Positions 63,635 to 64,000 of a DNA stretch of 64,000 bases are shown in pieces. The notes below the pieces were generated by a model. That model was not told the origin of the DNA. It saw nothing but the letters and a program-made list of their open reading frames with translations, and made no database searches. This stretch comes from Caulobacter sp. (GTDB lineage Bacteria > Pseudomonadota > Alphaproteobacteria > Caulobacterales > Caulobacteraceae), in assembly GCA_030680355.1 (NCBI GenBank), contig JAUXVF010000028.1, positions 62,001 to 126,000 on the forward strand, given 5' to 3'. Every line of letters starts with the position of its first letter. Positions within the stretch are counted from its first letter, which is position 1. A program made the position numbers and the translations under genes.

Positions 63635-64000
63635 CTACTCGGGAGTCCAGGCCTGGTAATCGCCCGTGGCGCGGTCACGTTCGCCGCCCTGGGAGATCGA
63701 GCCCTTGGGACGCCAGGCGTGGACCGTTCCGGTCAGGTTGGGACGATGATCCTTTTCCCAGGCGCGACGCTTGAGCGGCGCCGTGGTCGGCGGTTCGTCG
63801 AAGGTGTGACGCAGCCAGCCGTGCCAGTCGGGCGGCACCTTCGAGGCTTCGGCGTAGCCATTATAGATGACCCAGCGACGCTTGCTGTCGTCATAGCTGT
63901 CGCGGTTGTCCCTGGCCTCGAAATAGCGGTTTCCCAGCTCGTCCTGGCCAATGAACAGGCCCCGGCGGCCGATGTGGAACCTCTGGCCAATCGTGGCGCC
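63635..64000 (-). CDS. NADH:ubiquinone oxidoreductase NDUFA12-family protein (5' end missing)
   Basis: At least 121 residues; the N-terminus is beyond the window. GRRGLFIGQDELGNRYFEA, KRRWVIYNGYAEASKVPPDWHGWLRH and the C-terminal DYQAWTPE are typical of NDUFA12, an accessory subunit of complex I shared by mitochondria and alphaproteobacteria. It binds near the Q-module and supports assembly. The next gene begins 8 bp downstream. Confidence 0.92.
   Translation of the reverse strand, partial: GATIGQRFHIGRRGLFIGQDELGNRYFEARDNRDSYDDSKRRWVIYNGYAEASKVPPDWHGWLRHTFDEPPTTAPLKRRAWEKDHRPNLTGTVHAWRPKGSISQGGERDRATGDYQAWTPE

Overview
This is a 64 kb piece of a high-GC alphaproteobacterial chromosome, almost certainly from the family Caulobacteraceae (Caulobacter, Phenylobacterium or Brevundimonas type). 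The evidence is the tig-clpP-cicA-clpX arrangement with cicA on the opposite strand, an M23 peptidase overlapping a bactofilin gene, an RNase E ending in a GWW tail, and alphaproteobacterial genes such as NDUFA12, DUF2155 and an aa3-oxidase subunit IV. The genus cannot be fixed from sequence alone. Almost all of the window is ordinary core chromosome. There is no prophage, CRISPR array or rRNA operon.

Layout. 0-4 kb: proteolysis and folding (clpX 5' end, cicA, clpP, tig) and a tRNA-Leu(UAG). 4-9 kb: TIM-barrel hydrolase, NAD(P)HX repair, histidine phosphatase and a thiolase-like protein without the usual nucleophilic Cys. 9-13 kb: glnB-glnA and a TonB-dependent receptor. 13-17 kb: a Kazal-domain exported protein and two translationally coupled exported amidohydrolases, the second lacking the metal-binding HxH. 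16.6-25.9 kb: parE, a DEAD-box helicase with a long Arg-rich tail, coniferyl-aldehyde-type dehydrogenase, a diguanylate cyclase with a lost I-site, and an MFS transporter. 26-29 kb: enoyl-CoA hydratase, divergent tfoX-like/tetR genes around a double operator, plsC, and two tandem small membrane proteins. 29.3-37.7 kb: a complete suf Fe-S assembly operon led by an IscR-type regulator with its promoter and operator half-site. 37.7-43.4 kb: alpha/beta hydrolase, ppa, DUF1697, namZ with a DOMON-like partner, tyrS with a structured leader, and bcp. 43.7-50.2 kb: cell-wall genes (M23 peptidase, bactofilin, PBP1A, amidase) with prfB, whose programmed +1 frameshift is visible. 50.6-55.5 kb: rne, a BepA-like M48 protease and a DsbA-like lipoprotein. 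55.6-57.4 kb: a small accessory patch with a BrnT-type toxin-antitoxin pair and a 507 bp element. 57.5-64 kb: thiG, cspA, thiS, aroQ, accB-accC, aat, DUF2155 and NDUFA12.

The most interesting signal is the 507 bp element at 56827-57333. A single GIY-YIG endonuclease gene lies between 67 bp terminal inverted repeats (62/67 identical). The outer 31 bp of each repeat is a REP-like hairpin unit. The same 31 bp unit bounds two short coding-free elements elsewhere (31293-31429 and 42812-42919), where stem base changes are compensated. This looks like an autonomous/non-autonomous family mobilised, or at least accompanied, by a GIY-YIG nuclease instead of a RAYT transposase. Two unrelated REP doublets also sit at neighbouring suf junctions, and one of them encodes the C-terminal tail of a VOC protein. 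A possible attenuation leader upstream of tyrS is the second observation most worth testing.
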